64,000 bases of DNA from Clitoria ternatea. Lineage: Eukaryota; Streptophyta; Magnoliopsida; Fabales; Fabaceae. The DNA is taken from the NCBI GenBank assembly GCA_037962975.1, contig CM075669.1, positions 109,074,501-109,138,500 on the forward strand, read 5' to 3'. Under the pieces are notes generated by a model, which saw nothing but the letters and a program-made list of their open reading frames with translations, did not search any database and was not told where the DNA came from. Positions 24,177 to 37,800 of this stretch are shown piece by piece. Numbering within the stretch: the first letter of the stretch is position 1; each line of letters starts with the position of its first letter. The position numbers were made by a program, and so were the translations under genes.

Positions 24177-26128
24177 GAAAGAAGCTAACTAGCGCGCCAG
24201 TTCTGATTTTTCCCGATCCTGCCAAATCGTATGAAGTGTATTGTGATGCTTCAGGGCAAGGATTGGGGTGTATGCTAATGCAAGAAAAGAAATTAGTGGC
24301 TTGCGCATCTTCTCAGTTGAGACCCCATGAAGTAAATTATCCGACACACGACTTGGAGTTAGCCGTGGTTGTTTTTGCCTTGAAGATCTAGAGGCACTAT
24401 CTGTATGGGACTAAGTTCAAGGTTTTCAATGATCATAAGAGTCTGAAATATCTCTTCGATCAGAAGGAGCTGGAATGAGCAATGACGATAGATGGAGTTT
24501 ATTAAGGATTATGACTTCAAGCTTCACTATCATCCAGGAAAGGCAAACATAGTAGCTGATGCACCAGCAGGAAAGCATTGCATTTGTCCTATATGATGGC
24601 TAAGGAGCTTGAGCTTGTTAAACAATTCCGCGATTTGAATCTCGTTGTATCACCTAGGACAGGAAGTCTGATGGTTGGTATGTTGAAAGTCTCTAATGAG
24701 TTTTTGAATCAAGTTAAGGAAGCCTAGTTGACTGATGAGACTCTACTGAAGCAACTCGAGAAAGCAAAGCTTGGAGAATTTGTGTGAGATAAGCAGGCAG
24801 TAATTAGGTATCATGGAAGCTTATGTGTACCTGAAAACGTTGATTTGAGATAATCCATCCTTGAGGAAGCTCACAAAAGTAAGTATAGTATACACCCCGG
24901 AGCGACAAAGATGTACCAAGACCTGAAGAAGGTGTTTTGGTGGCAGGGAATGAAGAGGGACATTGCTGAATATGTTAGTAAGTGCTTGACTTGTCAAAAG
25001 ATAAAGGTAGAACAGCAGCGACTGTATGGGACTCTTTAACCTTTGGAGATTCCTGAATGGAAGTGGGACGAGATTGCCATGGATTTTGTATTTGGATTTC
25101 TAAGAACACCAGCTAGATGTGATGCAATTTGGGTAGTTATGGATTGACTTACGAAAACCGTGCACTTTATTCTGGTTAACATGAAGTATTCTTTAGAGAA
25201 GCTCACGTAGATCTACATCAGAGAGATAGTTAGACTACATGGAGTATCGTCTTCCATTGTATCTAATCGAGATCCCCGTTTCACTTCACGTTTCTCCGAA
25301 AGCTTACAGCAAGAATTAGGGACCCGATTGAAGCTAAGTTCAGCATATCACCCTCAGACCGATGGTCAATCTGAGCGTACCATTAGGACTTTTAAGGATC
25401 TCCTGAGAATGTGTATGCTTGAGCACATTGGAAGTTGGCAAGAATATCTACCGCTTATGGAGTTTACCTACAACAACAGTTATCAGACTAGCATCGGGAT
25501 GGCACTGTATGAAGCGTTGTATGGAAGAAAGTATTGGACGCCCTTGTGTTGGTTCAAGACAGGAAAGAAAGCTGTAATTGGGCCAGAGGTCATCCAGAAG
25601 TCTATAGAGCAAATTAAGGAAATTCAAGCAGCGATGAAGACTTCTCAAGACCATCAAAAGAGCTACTATGACAAGCGTCAAAAACTTCTCGAGTTTGAGG
25701 AAGGAGACCATGTTTTTCTGTGAGTTACTCTTGTGACAGGTGTAGGAAGAGCCTTGAAGACAAAGAAGTTAAGTCCCAAGTATGTAGGACCATATCAAAT
25801 TCTTGAAAGAATTGGGCTGAGTGCTTATCGCATCGCCCTACCTCCTGAATTGTCCAACCTTCATAATGTCTTTCATGTTTCTCAGCTTCGAAAATATGTA
25901 TCACATTCTGATCATATCCTAAAACCTGATCAGTTGATCTTAAGGAATACCTTACCTATAAGGCTGTACCCATGAAGATTACAGATAGTCATCTAAAGCA
26001 ACTAAGAGGGAAGAATGTATCTTTAGCAAAGGTCATCTGGAGTCAATCCAACGAAGGAGATGCTACGTGGGAGCTTGAGGAAAAGATGCGAACTCTTTAT
26101 CCTTACTCGTTTGCTAGCACTAGGTGAA
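24177..26128 (+). pseudogene. A pol, second part: RNase H, integrase, chromodomain-like tail
   Basis: RNase H shows VYCDASGQGLGCML and HDLELAVVVFALK (24230-24390). After stops and a frame change, integrase follows: HPGATKMYQDLKKVFWW and CLTCQK (zinc-binding part, near 24900-25000), DEIAMDFVFG, then SAYHPQTDGQSERTIRTFKD (near 25340) and NNSYQTSIGMALYEALYGRK. The tail has PKYVGPYQILERIG, LHNVFHVSQLRKYV and a last segment in another frame, VIWSQSNEGDATWELEEKMR (near 26020-26090), like the degenerate chromodomain of Tekay elements. At least six stops make it non-functional. Confidence 0.9.
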
Positions 26129-26147
26129 ATTTCGAGATGAAATTTCT

Positions 26148-26162
26148 AAAAGGAGGGGAGAG
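26148..26162 (+). other. A polypurine tract
   Basis: AAAAGGAGGGGAGAG directly before the 3' LTR start TGTAACAACCC. Confidence 0.9.
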
Positions 26163-29100
26163 TGTAACAACCCTCATTTTGTGTGTTACGTCCTTGCGGC
26201 CAATGGTTTTAATTGTTTAATAATTCTATGTGTATTGTTGTTTAGGCTATAGCCGAATAACTTGTGTGTGATAGTCAAATCGTATTTTAGATAATTTTAT
26301 GAGTATGAGATGAATATTTCTACTGTAATTATATGAGAAGATAGAGATGATTAAAATAATAACAATAATATAAGAAACTCATAATAATAGAAATTTATCA
26401 ATTGAAACATTAAGTAATCTAATAGAAATATTTAAGTAATTATTTTAAGTTATAAAACTGAGTAACTCCCCAGTCTTGGCCCAGAAATTATCCATGGGAC
26501 TTGAGTAAAATATTTTTATCCCAAAACTTCCCTCATATCATTCCTAACAACTTTTGTGAAGAGCCCAATACCCAATTTTAAATAACCAAGCTTAAAAACG
26601 TTGATTTTAAGTTACCCGGGTAAGCCAAAATGCGCATCTATACGTATTTTAGGCGTAAATTATACTTCTGATATTGGATTTGAGACATTCTTGTCCCAAA
26701 ATCTCTGTGTCAAATTTATCTACAACTTTTAAGTTGACCACAAAGGCCAATTCGCATCCCATAAATCCCAGAAATTAAAACACTACACCAATTCACGTTT
26801 TTCCAGCAACACTTTGCACTAGGTGTAGTATTTTCCACAAAACTCTCTCATATGACCATGAAATTGAATGAGGCATTCACTAAATTTTTCTTAACATAAT
26901 TATTCACAATGTTGATGCAAAACTCAAAGCCCAAATCCCTACCCATTTGGCCCATAAAAATAATTTATGCAAGGGACAAAAATCCCATCACAACCCTGCA
27001 TCCCTTTTGTATTTAGATCATAACTTTCTCAATTCTCAATGGGATGTTTTGTGCTTTATATCAATTTAAAGAGAAAACAAGGTTCTACAACTTTTATGTT
27101 TAGGCCATTTGCAGAAACGGCCCAGAAAACCCCTTAAACCCATGATCAAGCTGCTGTCTTGCACTTGACACCTAAGCTTGCATGCACCATGGACCAATTA
27201 AATTACTTCACCACTTGGCCACTTGTCCCAACCATGCAACAAACTTCACCACCTCACTACTAGCTGCAATGGACACGTTTCACTTGCATGAAACAAGCTT
27301 GACACTTTCCCCACTCACTTGCATGGCCCTGTGACCCCTAGGGAGGCAAGAGACTTGCCTGCAAAAATCCCATTTTCATTTCTCTTGCCTTGTTCTTGCT
27401 TGGCTTTACTTTCTCCTTCCAACTTAGAAAATTTCTAGCAACATTCCTTCTTTTTTTCTCATATCTCCTCTCATCTAAACATTATCCCATACCCATCATC
27501 ATCCATCCTAAATCATAACACCACACTACAAAATTCAAGATGCCATCTTTGATCATCAAATTTCTTCTTCTTCCTTCACCAAACAGCAACATTTTCTTCA
27601 CCATCCCACCACCAAAATCATGTTAATCCTCGCCATCTATGCACCCATTTTTCTTCTCTTGATGAAGCATATAATGGAGTCCTAGGAGAAAGAACTTGAG
27701 GTCCTTACCATTTTTCTCTTGAAGGGTGAAATTTTATGGTTAGGGGGAGTACTTTGCTTGTTTAAAATCCTTGATTTAATACATGCATGGTGGGATATAA
27801 GTTTTCCTTAGCACTTATATCCTAATGCTCTCTTAAAGATCTAACTTTTATGGTTTAATCTTGAATATGCTTGTAAGAAAATTAAGATCTTTAAGAAGTA
27901 TTATGGCTACACCATGGTTCTTGTTAAATCTTTTAAATTCTAAAGTTTTAATTATGATGGTCACTAACTTGAATTTTATTTCTGCAGATTTTTGGTTGTA
28001 ACTCCATGAATGTGATAAATTATTTAAATTATGTATTGCTTGGTTTAATTTGTGACTTATGGTGTGGTTGATATTTTAGGAAATATGAAATCCTTAAAAA
28101 TGAGTTTTATAATAACTAGAAAACTAATATTGCTGCTGGAAATCTTTAATGTTTAGTAAACAACTTAATAAATTTTAGATCCTAATGTATAAACTTGAAA
28201 AGAAATGATTTTATGGTTAAACATTGGTAACGTCACTTGATCTTGGAAATTTTGTGATAAAAATAAATTTTAGTATAAGATCTTAATTTTGGAATTTTAT
28301 TAAAAATAAAAATAAGTGATTTTTGTAACGCCCTCGGTTAACTAGGATAATCCCTTCCACTAGATTATCCTGGTCAATTGAGGGGTTACGAGTTTTAGAA
28401 AAATGTGGAAGTTTTTTTTTGTACAAAGAAACTTGGTGGAACAGATACACCTTATATATAACGTAATCATATATAATACATGGTCGTAACAGTAACTTTA
28501 CATGCTGAAAGAAATAGGGGCACGTAGGCTCCCATAAATGAAAATAAAATTTAACCTATTCTATCCGTCCATGGTCCGAGAAGAGTCTAGCTGCTCCTTA
28601 TTCTAAAGTCTGTCTTCATCCCCATGATGTCTGGAAAAATAGTGTAAGGGTTAGTCTTCACCTCCACAACAATTGGAAAGGTGTCTCATCAACACCTGCC
28701 CACATACAACACAAACAATCCAAGATCAAGTCTCACCCACTCTCTTTGGGGTTCCTAAAATACACTCTAAGTTATCTCACCACTTTTGATCTCAGTTAAT
28801 CATACTCATTTTCCATTCATCTCTCAGGGTTACTAAGTTCTACATAATCATATTCAAACAATGAGCAATCACAATCTTACTACAATGATACAATGCATGA
28901 ATTCATTTCGTTATTTCGAATCTTTTATTAGCTATCATGATGTATGTGGGCCCATCTCCTCCTCAACAATCTCATATACAATATCCATGTGCACAACAAT
29001 GCCACCCTTATCTCCCCTGCCCAACTAGAGCGGCCGCAGCTCTCCTCGTTCTGGTTTTCACAATAGGTAAGGACTTACAGTCCCAACATCAAAATGGCCA

Positions 29101-29983
29101 ATCACATATATCACACATCACCACAGAACGGGCTGTGCATAAATCTTGAGCCATTAACTTAGTGTGTAACTCTCAGAGGATTTATATTCTTTTGGCAAGC
29201 GCACCAATCGTTAAATTTGTAATATATTTAATCGTCCCACAGGGATTAAGGTAATTACCACAATCTTGGACTAGCACAAGCTAAACCAAAATGCAAGAAG
29301 TAGAATTCATTCTGTTTTTGTTGTTTTATACTTTCTATGTTATTATATTTTCAGAAACAATATAGGAAATGAAATGTAATTAATGGAAGATAGGTTCGGA
29401 TTACTTCAGCGTACAACTTCATCAAGAAACATGCAATTGAGGTTCAATCAAGCTTCAGATGCAAGAGGACAACTCACAGTTGGTTAATCCCTAATTCCTT
29501 AGGTGACTAATACTAATTCCTAAGCATTAAACCCTAATCCCTTAGGTGTTCAGTGACAGAGAAATCTAATGCAAAATTGGGGGTTGAACCCTAACTATTC
29601 ACCTAATTACTAAGCCTGAATTAGTTAGGAAGCTAGAAGTTACCTAAGCCTCAACCATGATTCCTCACTGGTGAGATTCTTCATTTAGATCTGAATTTGT
29701 CAATTCAGCAAAGTAGATCCACTTCTCAGCTTGTTCTCCTTTTGCTTCAGAAGATAATTTCCTCAATGCAGCTTCAAGATTCCATCGGAAGCTTCAGCAA
29801 TCCCAACCCTAGGGGTTTAGCAACCCATGGGAATGGATTCAGTCAAAGGAATGTGAAAAGACATGGAAGAGATAGTTTAGAGAGAGAAAAGAATTAGAGA
29901 GAGATTAGAAATGAGAAAATGAATCATGTTATTGCTTCTGTATGTTCCCGTCTTCTCCCCCCTTATTACATAGTAACTACCAC

Positions 29984-29992
29984 TATATATAG
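29984..29992 (-). promoter_or_regulatory. E LTR TATA box
   Basis: Minus strand TATCTATATATAGTGG, about 200 bases downstream of the nearest palindrome. Confidence 0.55.
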
Positions 29993-30193
29993 ATAACTTA
30001 AAACTAACTAACTAACCAACTCTAATTAATTACAAGGGAAACTAATTAATAATTAAAATAGCTAAACTAGTTATAAATAATAGTTAAGTTACTAAAATAC
30101 AACAAAAGCAGCAATTGATATAAAATAATAAATGGGAACTACAACAGCACTTCATGTTAAAGGAGAATGAAGCAATCTGGGAAAGACAGACTC

Positions 30194-30432
30194 CACACTT
30201 GAGTGTGGTCGATGCACTCTTGAGCGTGATCTATAAGTTAATGAATTCTATGACATCACGCTTGAGCGTGATTCTTTGTCGCTTGGGCGTGATCGCTATC
30301 TTGCTGCATGTTGTGTCTTTCTATTTACGTGAATGCATGGTTACCTCACGCTTAATCGTGGAGCATACAAGCTTGAGTGTGGATTGCATTTTGACTTCAC
30401 GCTTGAGCGTGAAGGATAGTCGCTTGAGCGTG
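30194..30432. repeat. Eight CACGCTTGAGCGTG palindromes in four pairs
   Basis: Sites start at 30194, 30215, 30257, 30278, 30347, 30368, 30398 and 30419. All four within-pair spacings are exactly 21 bases while gaps between pairs vary. The cluster lies in U3 on the minus strand. Confidence 0.9.
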
Positions 30433-30478
30433 ATCGTGTGCCTTGTTGATTCTTCTCTTTATTTGATTCTGTTTATAC

Positions 30479-30595
30479 GCATACGTACGCTGGGATTCCA
30501 GCGTATGTACGTTAGATGTCCTGCACCTGAACCTGCAAAATACAACATATAAATGCCTGGCGTATGTACGCTGGCTTTCTAGCGTATGTACGCTA
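30479..30595. repeat. Four GCGTATGTACGC palindromes in two pairs
   Basis: A second, unrelated palindrome in the same LTR, starting at 30479, 30501, 30560 and 30582. Both pairs are spaced 22 bases. Confidence 0.85.
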
Positions 30596-33500
30596 GGTTA
30601 ATAAATCTCTCAAGTAACCATATTTCTTTATTTCCTTATCTTTTTAACCATTTTCTTTCATAATTTAAATACATTTGAATTAAATAATTAAAACAAGAAG
30701 GAATGACAATTCATTACATAATAATGCCAAAGTTAACAATATTTGATGGATTAAGTTAATTTAAAGATGAAATTATTAAGTCTTTTCAAGACTTATCACG
30801 GGCATTCCATGGTCATAGAAAATCCCGCCTCTTGTCGAAGTATACCAGAGTTTGCCATGGACTGTCCGGTGACGGGGACAAATCTGATGCCACTTGGAAT
30901 TCCTGCCTCCGGTTATACTCCCTAGACTGCCCTCCAGTATCGAGGCACTGGCAGATTCTTCAGTGTACCCATCACTGTATGCTCTAGGGAATTATTCTAA
31001 CATCCCTCCATAACTTCCATTTATGATGCATACAATACACAATTTTCTTTTCACTAGTCATCGGTAGGGTTCTTTTGATGGTTCCCTTTCATTTCTAACA
31101 TCGGACTTCTTCTTTTCATGAAATTTTAATTTATTTTTTTCCTTGTTTTCTTAAAATTCCTTAATTCATAACGGTCTAATCCGACGCTTAGAAATGGAAT
31201 GAGATCTCATATTTTCCAGAAATCATGGGTACAATGGAGTTACAACGCCCATCATCACATCAGATTCGATCTAATCTCATCATATTATTTTCACAATTTA
31301 TCTATCTCAAGATCCCTATCGAGACATTTATTCATTCATTCTTTTCTTATTTATCTCATCACATTCATTTAATGCATCACACAAGTACAACACCACAGTC
31401 CTTACACATGTCATCATACCACACTCATCCTACATATCACACATACTCATCATATATAATTAACACATATTCATGCACACAATTGCATAGTAGTCTCCAA
31501 ACACAACATTTATCATACAACACTCAGTATACATATTATGAGAGGATCATACAGACATACTCATGGATATCTTCTTATAGGTGTTTTAATCTTGGTTTCT
31601 TACTCGTATCTTATCAGACTGTGTATCTCGATTTAATTATGTATGATTACTCCCTTTTTACCCTTATATTTTCTAATGTCCATTTATGAATCAAGCGGCT
31701 TCTATTGCCGACTTTCTTTAATTAATCCAAATTAAATTCTATTGGTCGGTTATTTATTTCTTTGGTCACTAAATGGGTCGTTAATTCCTTATATATAATT
31801 GGTTAAATTAATGATATTCTTTCCAAATCTCTAGTCACTAATTTTTGTACCTTTTTCTTTTCTCTTACCATTTCTAATGAAATTCATTTCCTTAATTTAG
31901 TATGTTATTAAAGGTATACTATTACTCGATTTAATTCTTTATATACCTTTTGATTATTTGTTCGTTAAGCATTCTTTACTAAATTAGGTAGAATTATCTC
32001 TTTACTTAATTTAATTTCCTGATGTCTAATTATGAACTCTTAGTCATCGTCAAGCAGTCTTACTGTTGATTTCCTTTTACTAGTCCCATTAAGCTTTTAT
32101 TAGTTGAACAACTTACTTTCTTAGTCTCTAGAGGGTTACTAATTCTTTATGTGTCAATTTAGTGATGTTCTTTCTAAATTTCCAACTACTAATTTTGAGT
32201 ACCTTTTTCTTTACCATTTCTAATTATAATGACTAATTTATGACTTTAGTTATATTCTTTAATCACTAGAGTTTATGACATTAAGTTATTGTCTAGAGAT
32301 CCAGAATCCATACCAATATTATGAACTTAATCAAATATTATTTACCCACTAGTTAATCTATAGGTCATTTTTCTTCTTTTTATTACTAGTTCAAAGTTTA
32401 AATTCTAAAAATTCTTTCTATATCTTTTATCTTTTTTTTAGCGACTAATGTTCTAAAGCCTAACCATTTATTCATTGTGTCTTAAAATCATTCTTGCTCA
32501 ATTATATGTATCATATAAGAGTTTCCAAAGTTCCTAAGATTTTTAACTTTTAACATCTATTTCTTAACCTTTGGTGTCTAATGATTTCATTTATTATATT
32601 TATGCACCTTTCACTTCTCTTAATTATGAAATTCCAAATTGGACCTGTAACATCCTAATTTTGATTTCAAGTAGGAAATTAATTGTTAATTATAATCAGC
32701 TTAACTTAAGAAATAATGACAAATTAATTATGCTTAGTTGGTAAAAGGTGGCTGCTTATGATTGGCGAGTCGCGTGAATGGGACTGCGATTCACGTTTTC
32801 CCACCCCGCTCTTCTTCTTTTCGCACGCATGTACATATACCCTGTATCACCGTGGATATTCATCCTTCCTCACTGCTTCATCCTCTCTTTTCTTCTTTCT
32901 TCGTTCTTCGTCCTCTTTTCTTCTCCCCTGTCCTTGTTCTTTGTCTCTGGAGACCCATGGCGACGGTGCTGCAGAAGGGTCAGAGTCCTCTCCGACTGGT
33001 GAAGGATGATCATTGAAGCAGAGGAAGAACAACTCCCCATCCCCGAGCCGATTGTAGAGTACGACTGTGCGAAGGGGACTGGACGAGGCAGAAAGGGCGT
33101 CAGACCAAACGTCGGAGAGCGGAAGAGCTTCTCGAGTCCCTTCAGAAGGTAGGGGGCGCTTGCATGTTAAATGTATGGTCGATAGACGGCACCGGATGAA
33201 CGTATTACCGTGTATGCATATGAATGTGTTTGTGATAATTATGTGCAATGCATGATTGTGAATCCTTGACTGTCATGTGTGTGATTGCAGAGTCCCGATT
33301 ATGGTTATACACTTGCATGCATGTATTCAGGGTCGTTGTGTTGAAGTCTGATAGTTAGTTATATATAAACGCCTGTGATGCATGTTCTCATTATTGTTAA
33401 TACCGAAAGAATATATGTGCTTGATTGTTGGCTGGATCTTTGAGATATTGCATGCATTAACTGTGCGGGTGCTGTGTATGATGGTACGATGAATGATTGA

Positions 33501-34403
33501 ATGTAGAAAATATGTGGGCTCAGGAGTGACGCTAATGGTTACTAGGAATGAGTCGGATAGTTGAGCGTACTCGTGGTTGACGCGTATAGGCTGTGTGTAC
33601 AGGAAATGGGATGACCCGTGGAAGGTCAGGAGTCCCAACAAAATGATCTCCAGGTGCAGACCCTTGGCTAGATCCTGTGAGAGCCCGTGGTAGCCGTAGG
33701 AGCTAGAGTTAAGTCTCGAGACGTCAATGGGAGGCCGGTACCACGCGGGAAGGGCTAAAGGACGAGAGGCCAGTAAGGGAACCTGTAACTGAAGATCATT
33801 GCTTAGTCGGATCCGCAGGCATGCATGTAGATGAAATGTCGATTAGGATAGGACGAGTGGGATGGCTCGGAGTGATACGAGTGAATTTTGAGTGAGTTGA
33901 TGCATATTTCGTATGACGGGAAATGAATCTTTGTAATATGTATGTAATTGCACGTCTTTAAAAGCATTATATTCTGCATGGTTGAAATCCAAAATTGTAT
34001 GCAACCCGAGTGAACGTGAGGGCAAGTATTGATGCTGATGCCGAGTCATTAACTGTCATTTTAAATGCATAAGCTCACCCCTACTGTGGCAAATTTTTCA
34101 GTGAATGTCTCTCGGGATGACGAATGGAGGAGGAGCTGAATGCTGAGTGAAATGCTTATGCGCTATGGGAAAATAGATGTTATGTATATACTGCTTATAT
34201 GTTTTGTTAAGCCTTGGCCGGCTCATGTTTTAGCCTTAGTCCCTTTTATTAGAACCTGAACCCTCTGGGGTAGAAGACATGATTTTGGGTGCCTGTAATT
34301 ATTTATATATACTATGTTGCGTGAAATCCTATACTGTGCATGAAGATCCGAGTAATCTATGTACGCGTACTTGTTGTGTATGAGAAGTTAGTATAACTAT
34401 AAG

Positions 34404-34700
34404 TCGAAATGGAGCCGAGTGTTGATGTGGGAAGAGAGTTAGTGATTCCCTCCAAGTGAAGAGAAGTCTACGTAATCCCGAGTGAATAAGGCAGTGTGAT
34501 ACCGAGTGAGAATGAGTGAATAAGACAGTGTGATACCGAGTGAGAATCGATCCGGATACCCTCAGAGTGATAACTGTTAAGGTTTCCCCGAGTGAAGAGT
34601 GACTAAATATTTCCGAGTGAGGAGTCCCTTATAAATCCGAGTGGAATGGCCATGGGAATCACTTCCCGAGTGGTCAACAACTGTGACCCGAGTGAATGAA
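34404..34700. repeat. Dispersed CCGAGTGA repeats in D
   Basis: About ten copies of CCGAGTG(A) at irregular spacing, including a duplicated segment of about 40 bases around GACAGTGTGATACCGAGTGA near 34480-34550. Confidence 0.75.
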
Positions 34701-34718
34701 GTCGAGGAGTGGAGTTGC

Positions 34719-34857
34719 TCGCCTCAGCGAATGAATGTTCGCTCCAGCGAGTACGAGCGAATATGAAGGTTCCAACCTGGGTCCGCTTAAGCGGCACGTG
34801 CTCGCCCAAGCGTGTTGTGGTGTCTCGCTCAGGCGAGGTTGATTCTCGCCCGAGCGA
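34719..34857. repeat. TCGCTCAGGCGA-type palindromes in three pairs
   Basis: Variants start at 34719, 34739, 34783, 34802, 34825 and 34846, with within-pair spacings of 20, 19 and 21. They lie downstream of the CTCACCCC motif, in the U5 part of D. Confidence 0.7.
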
Positions 34858-37800
34858 GTGGGTGCTGTCGGGCTTGTTCACGTTCAACTTCTTCCACTGT
34901 TTGCATGTGACTTACTGGTTCCTTCTTAACTTGATTCCATTCCCCTAATCCTCCACCGATTCCCTTACCTTCGAACCCCCCTGATTTTTTTTGGAAAAAT
35001 TTTCCTTGTCTCGGTTTATTCTTAAATTGAACTTAGGATGTTTCAGGACCTAAAAATTTCCTTTTCTTTTTCTACTAGGCTAACTTAGCTCATTAAAATA
35101 TTTAAATAAATCCTTATTCCCTAATTAAATTCCTAAAATCCCTTTTTATATTTTTCCTCAATTGGTCACTAAGTTGGTCACTAAAATGGTTGCTAACAAT
35201 TTAGTCACGAACAACTTCTTATTACTCCTAATATTCATTATACTAAAACTTCACTTGTTTTATTTTCTTTACTTAACTCATAAAATGTCATTTGTGTCTA
35301 AGTTATAGAAATCCTTCATAAAGTTCTTTTAAGTAAAAATTTCTATCTAACAGGAATTTCCAATTTGTTTATTTAACTACTATTATATGGTTACACATAT
35401 TTTTTTCTTCGGAATTATTATCTTACAAAATTTTTATACTTCTTATTATAATTTAGTACAAGAAAATATTTTAATCGTCCAAACGGTAAATTTCCTTGAA
35501 AGTACGCAATATTCCTAAAACAACTCGACAACGTATAAATGGTAAATTAAATTTCTAGCGGCGGGGCTTACAGGAAAAATTAAATTACAAATTACATAAG
35601 TACTTTACAAATTAAAAATAATCAATACAACCATATCGAATAAAACTGAGCCTGCTAAATCTCTAGATTTTTGCTTTCTTGTTCGATCATGATGAAATCC
35701 CTTTAAGTACGTGAACTTCAAGTTATGCCAATTAAATTTATAAAATACCCATGGATTTAAAAATATAGAAATTTTAGTCGTTAGTTACGAAAATCTTTGC
35801 GGTTTAAAATTTAACCGTTAGATCCCCACAAAACTTAGAACGGAGGTCACTGAATATGCAAGCAATATTATATAATAACTAAATATACAATCCACCGAGG
35901 AAAAGACCCCCTTACCCTACAAAACGCTTGCTGCCCGGAGGAAGGAAAATGATCCGTTCGTCAAAAAATTGTCAGGTACTCTGAAACGTCCGTCGATCGT
36001 CGTTGATCGTCCTTACGTTGCTAAAAACGTGACATGCAAAAATTTATAGACACCTAGAGGGTTGTGGATAGCCAAGGAAGATCACAAACAGCCATGAAAT
36101 TATTTAAAACTAAAAGATCATTTACAAAAATTCGTTGTTTATTCTGTAATTTTCCACCATTCGTCACTGTTCGCCACCGATCGTTCTACGACACCTAAAA
36201 AAATTCAACATGCACTAATCATAGAGTGGAGAACAAGTCACGGCCAGACCATACAAGGAAAGAATAAGACATGCAGAATTAAATCTTGATGGAGAAAATG
36301 AGAAGAAAAGAGGAAAGGCAAAAACCTTAAAAATTGAAACCAACCTCGTTGCTTAGGTGAAAAAATGGCCATGGATTTGGAAGGATGGTGGAGTAAGGTG
36401 GTGGCAGCTAGGAGGATGGCCTCTTGGTGGAAAAAGAAGCAAGATGGTGGTTATTTTGAGAAGAAGGTAATGGTTTTTTAAAAGGAAATGAAGAAGTGAG
36501 GTTGTAAAATTATGTTGTTGTGGTGGTTGGTTATGATGCCATGAGAAAGAGAGAAATGTGGTGGTTAGAGTGGTGGTATGGCACGTGAGGGTGGTTGGAT
36601 GAGGGAGATTTACTTGCTGGAATTTGAGGAAAACATAAAGAGGGTAAGACGATTGTGATGCTGCCAAGAGAAAAAGAGGTAGTGAGATTAGGTGGTTAAG
36701 AATATTTTTATGACTTAGGTAGAGCATTTAGAGAAAGCATATGTGATGCTTGTTGGAGAAGGAGTAACATTAGAGTTCATTCCCTAATTGTCAAGTCTGA
36801 ATGTGCATGAGACAAGGCATGACAATTAAGAGCTCATGATATGATTGTATGATCATAGAATCCATGCCATGATAACATAACACATGAACCCATGACAACT
36901 TGTCTAACAAGTTGTTAGATCCTTGCAAAAGAAGGAGTTACCCATGAATCGACACATAAGAGGGTAAGTGGCAAGCTGAAATAATGCATGGGGAAGGAGT
37001 GAAAGAGAGGAAGACATGTGTGCCTTGGGTGGAGAATCTTCATTGGCTATAGTTGCATGGGAGCTGACGTGTTTAGTTCTGAGGCATCACATTGTGTGGG
37101 TTTTTAAGGGCCTTTCTGGGCCAAATTCAAAAATGGCCCAAACATAAAAGTTGTATAACTTTTTGTTATCTTTAATTTGATATAAATCACAAAAACATCC
37201 ATTAGGCATTGAGAGAGTTATGGCCCAAATACAAAAGGGGTACAGGGCTGTGATGGGATTTTTGTTCCTTGCGTAGTTTTTTTTTTGGCCAAATTGGTGG
37301 GGATTTGGGCTTTATGTTCTTCCTTAAAGTTATGGAGAATTAAGTTAAGAAAAATTAGGTGAAGGCCTCATTCAATTTGATGGTCATATGAGAGAGAGAT
37401 ATGTGGAAAATACTGTATCTAGTGCAAGCTATTGCTGGAGAAATGTGAATCAATTTAGTATTTAAAATTCTAGGATTTATGGAGTAAGAATTGGCTTTTG
37501 AGTCCTCTATGAAGTTTTTATATCTTCCTTTCCTCTTTAATTTTATATATAATTTACGATGATCCAAGTTTGGTAGCCCGAGATATACCTGATTTACAAC
37601 AGGGTGCTCTAGAAGCTTCCCGGATTAGCTAGGGTCTTCAAAATAAATTCACCATTAATTCTCCCTTAGGAATTTGATTTCGTGCCTTTCATGAAAATTG
37701 TATAGATCTACAATAAGGATCTATAGTAAAAAGAACGGAGTGATTCAAGCATTGGACGAAGGAGATACACATATTTTATCGAAGACTGCCAGCATTGAAA

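Larger units (their letters stand above)
29134..30798 (-). mobile_element. Solo LTR E, Athila/Tat-like (1665 bp)
   Basis: CGGGC flanks both ends (29129-29133 and 30799-30803). Removing the insert restores the C sequence AGAACGGGCATTCC, which matches the A LTR near 40300. The minus strand starts TGATAAGTCTTG. Near its end TAATCCCTGTGGGACGATT and GGTGCGCTTGCCAAA recall Athila-type U5 sequence. It carries two palindrome families upstream of a TATA box. Confidence 0.8.
32646..35572 (+). mobile_element. Probable solo LTR D, Tekay-like (2927 bp)
   Basis: Ends are TGTAACATCCTAATT and GCGGGGCTTACA. The flanks GGACC and GGAAA agree at only three of five bases, so a target duplication is weak or mutated. 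CTCACCCC at 34074-34081 matches the A and B LTRs and suggests plus orientation. A TATA-like ACATATACCC lies near 32832, followed by a pyrimidine-rich stretch. Overlapping frames at 32758-33016 are not protein-like. Confidence 0.6.

Noticed and set aside
31225..31689. 154-codon plus-strand ORF
   Set aside because: Low-complexity His, Ser, Thr and Tyr composition in AT/CA-rich DNA of LTR C; no motif and no conservation with related LTRs.
32758..33248. Overlapping ORFs on both strands in D
   Set aside because: Four overlapping frames over a pyrimidine-rich LTR stretch; composition, not coding, explains them.
32641..35577. Firm target duplication for D
   Set aside because: GGACC and GGAAA match at only three of five positions, so I did not count it as proof of a solo LTR.
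36353..36727. 124-codon minus-strand ORF
   Set aside because: Thr/Leu/His-rich translation of GGTGGT-type purine-rich sequence in LTR C, without any domain.
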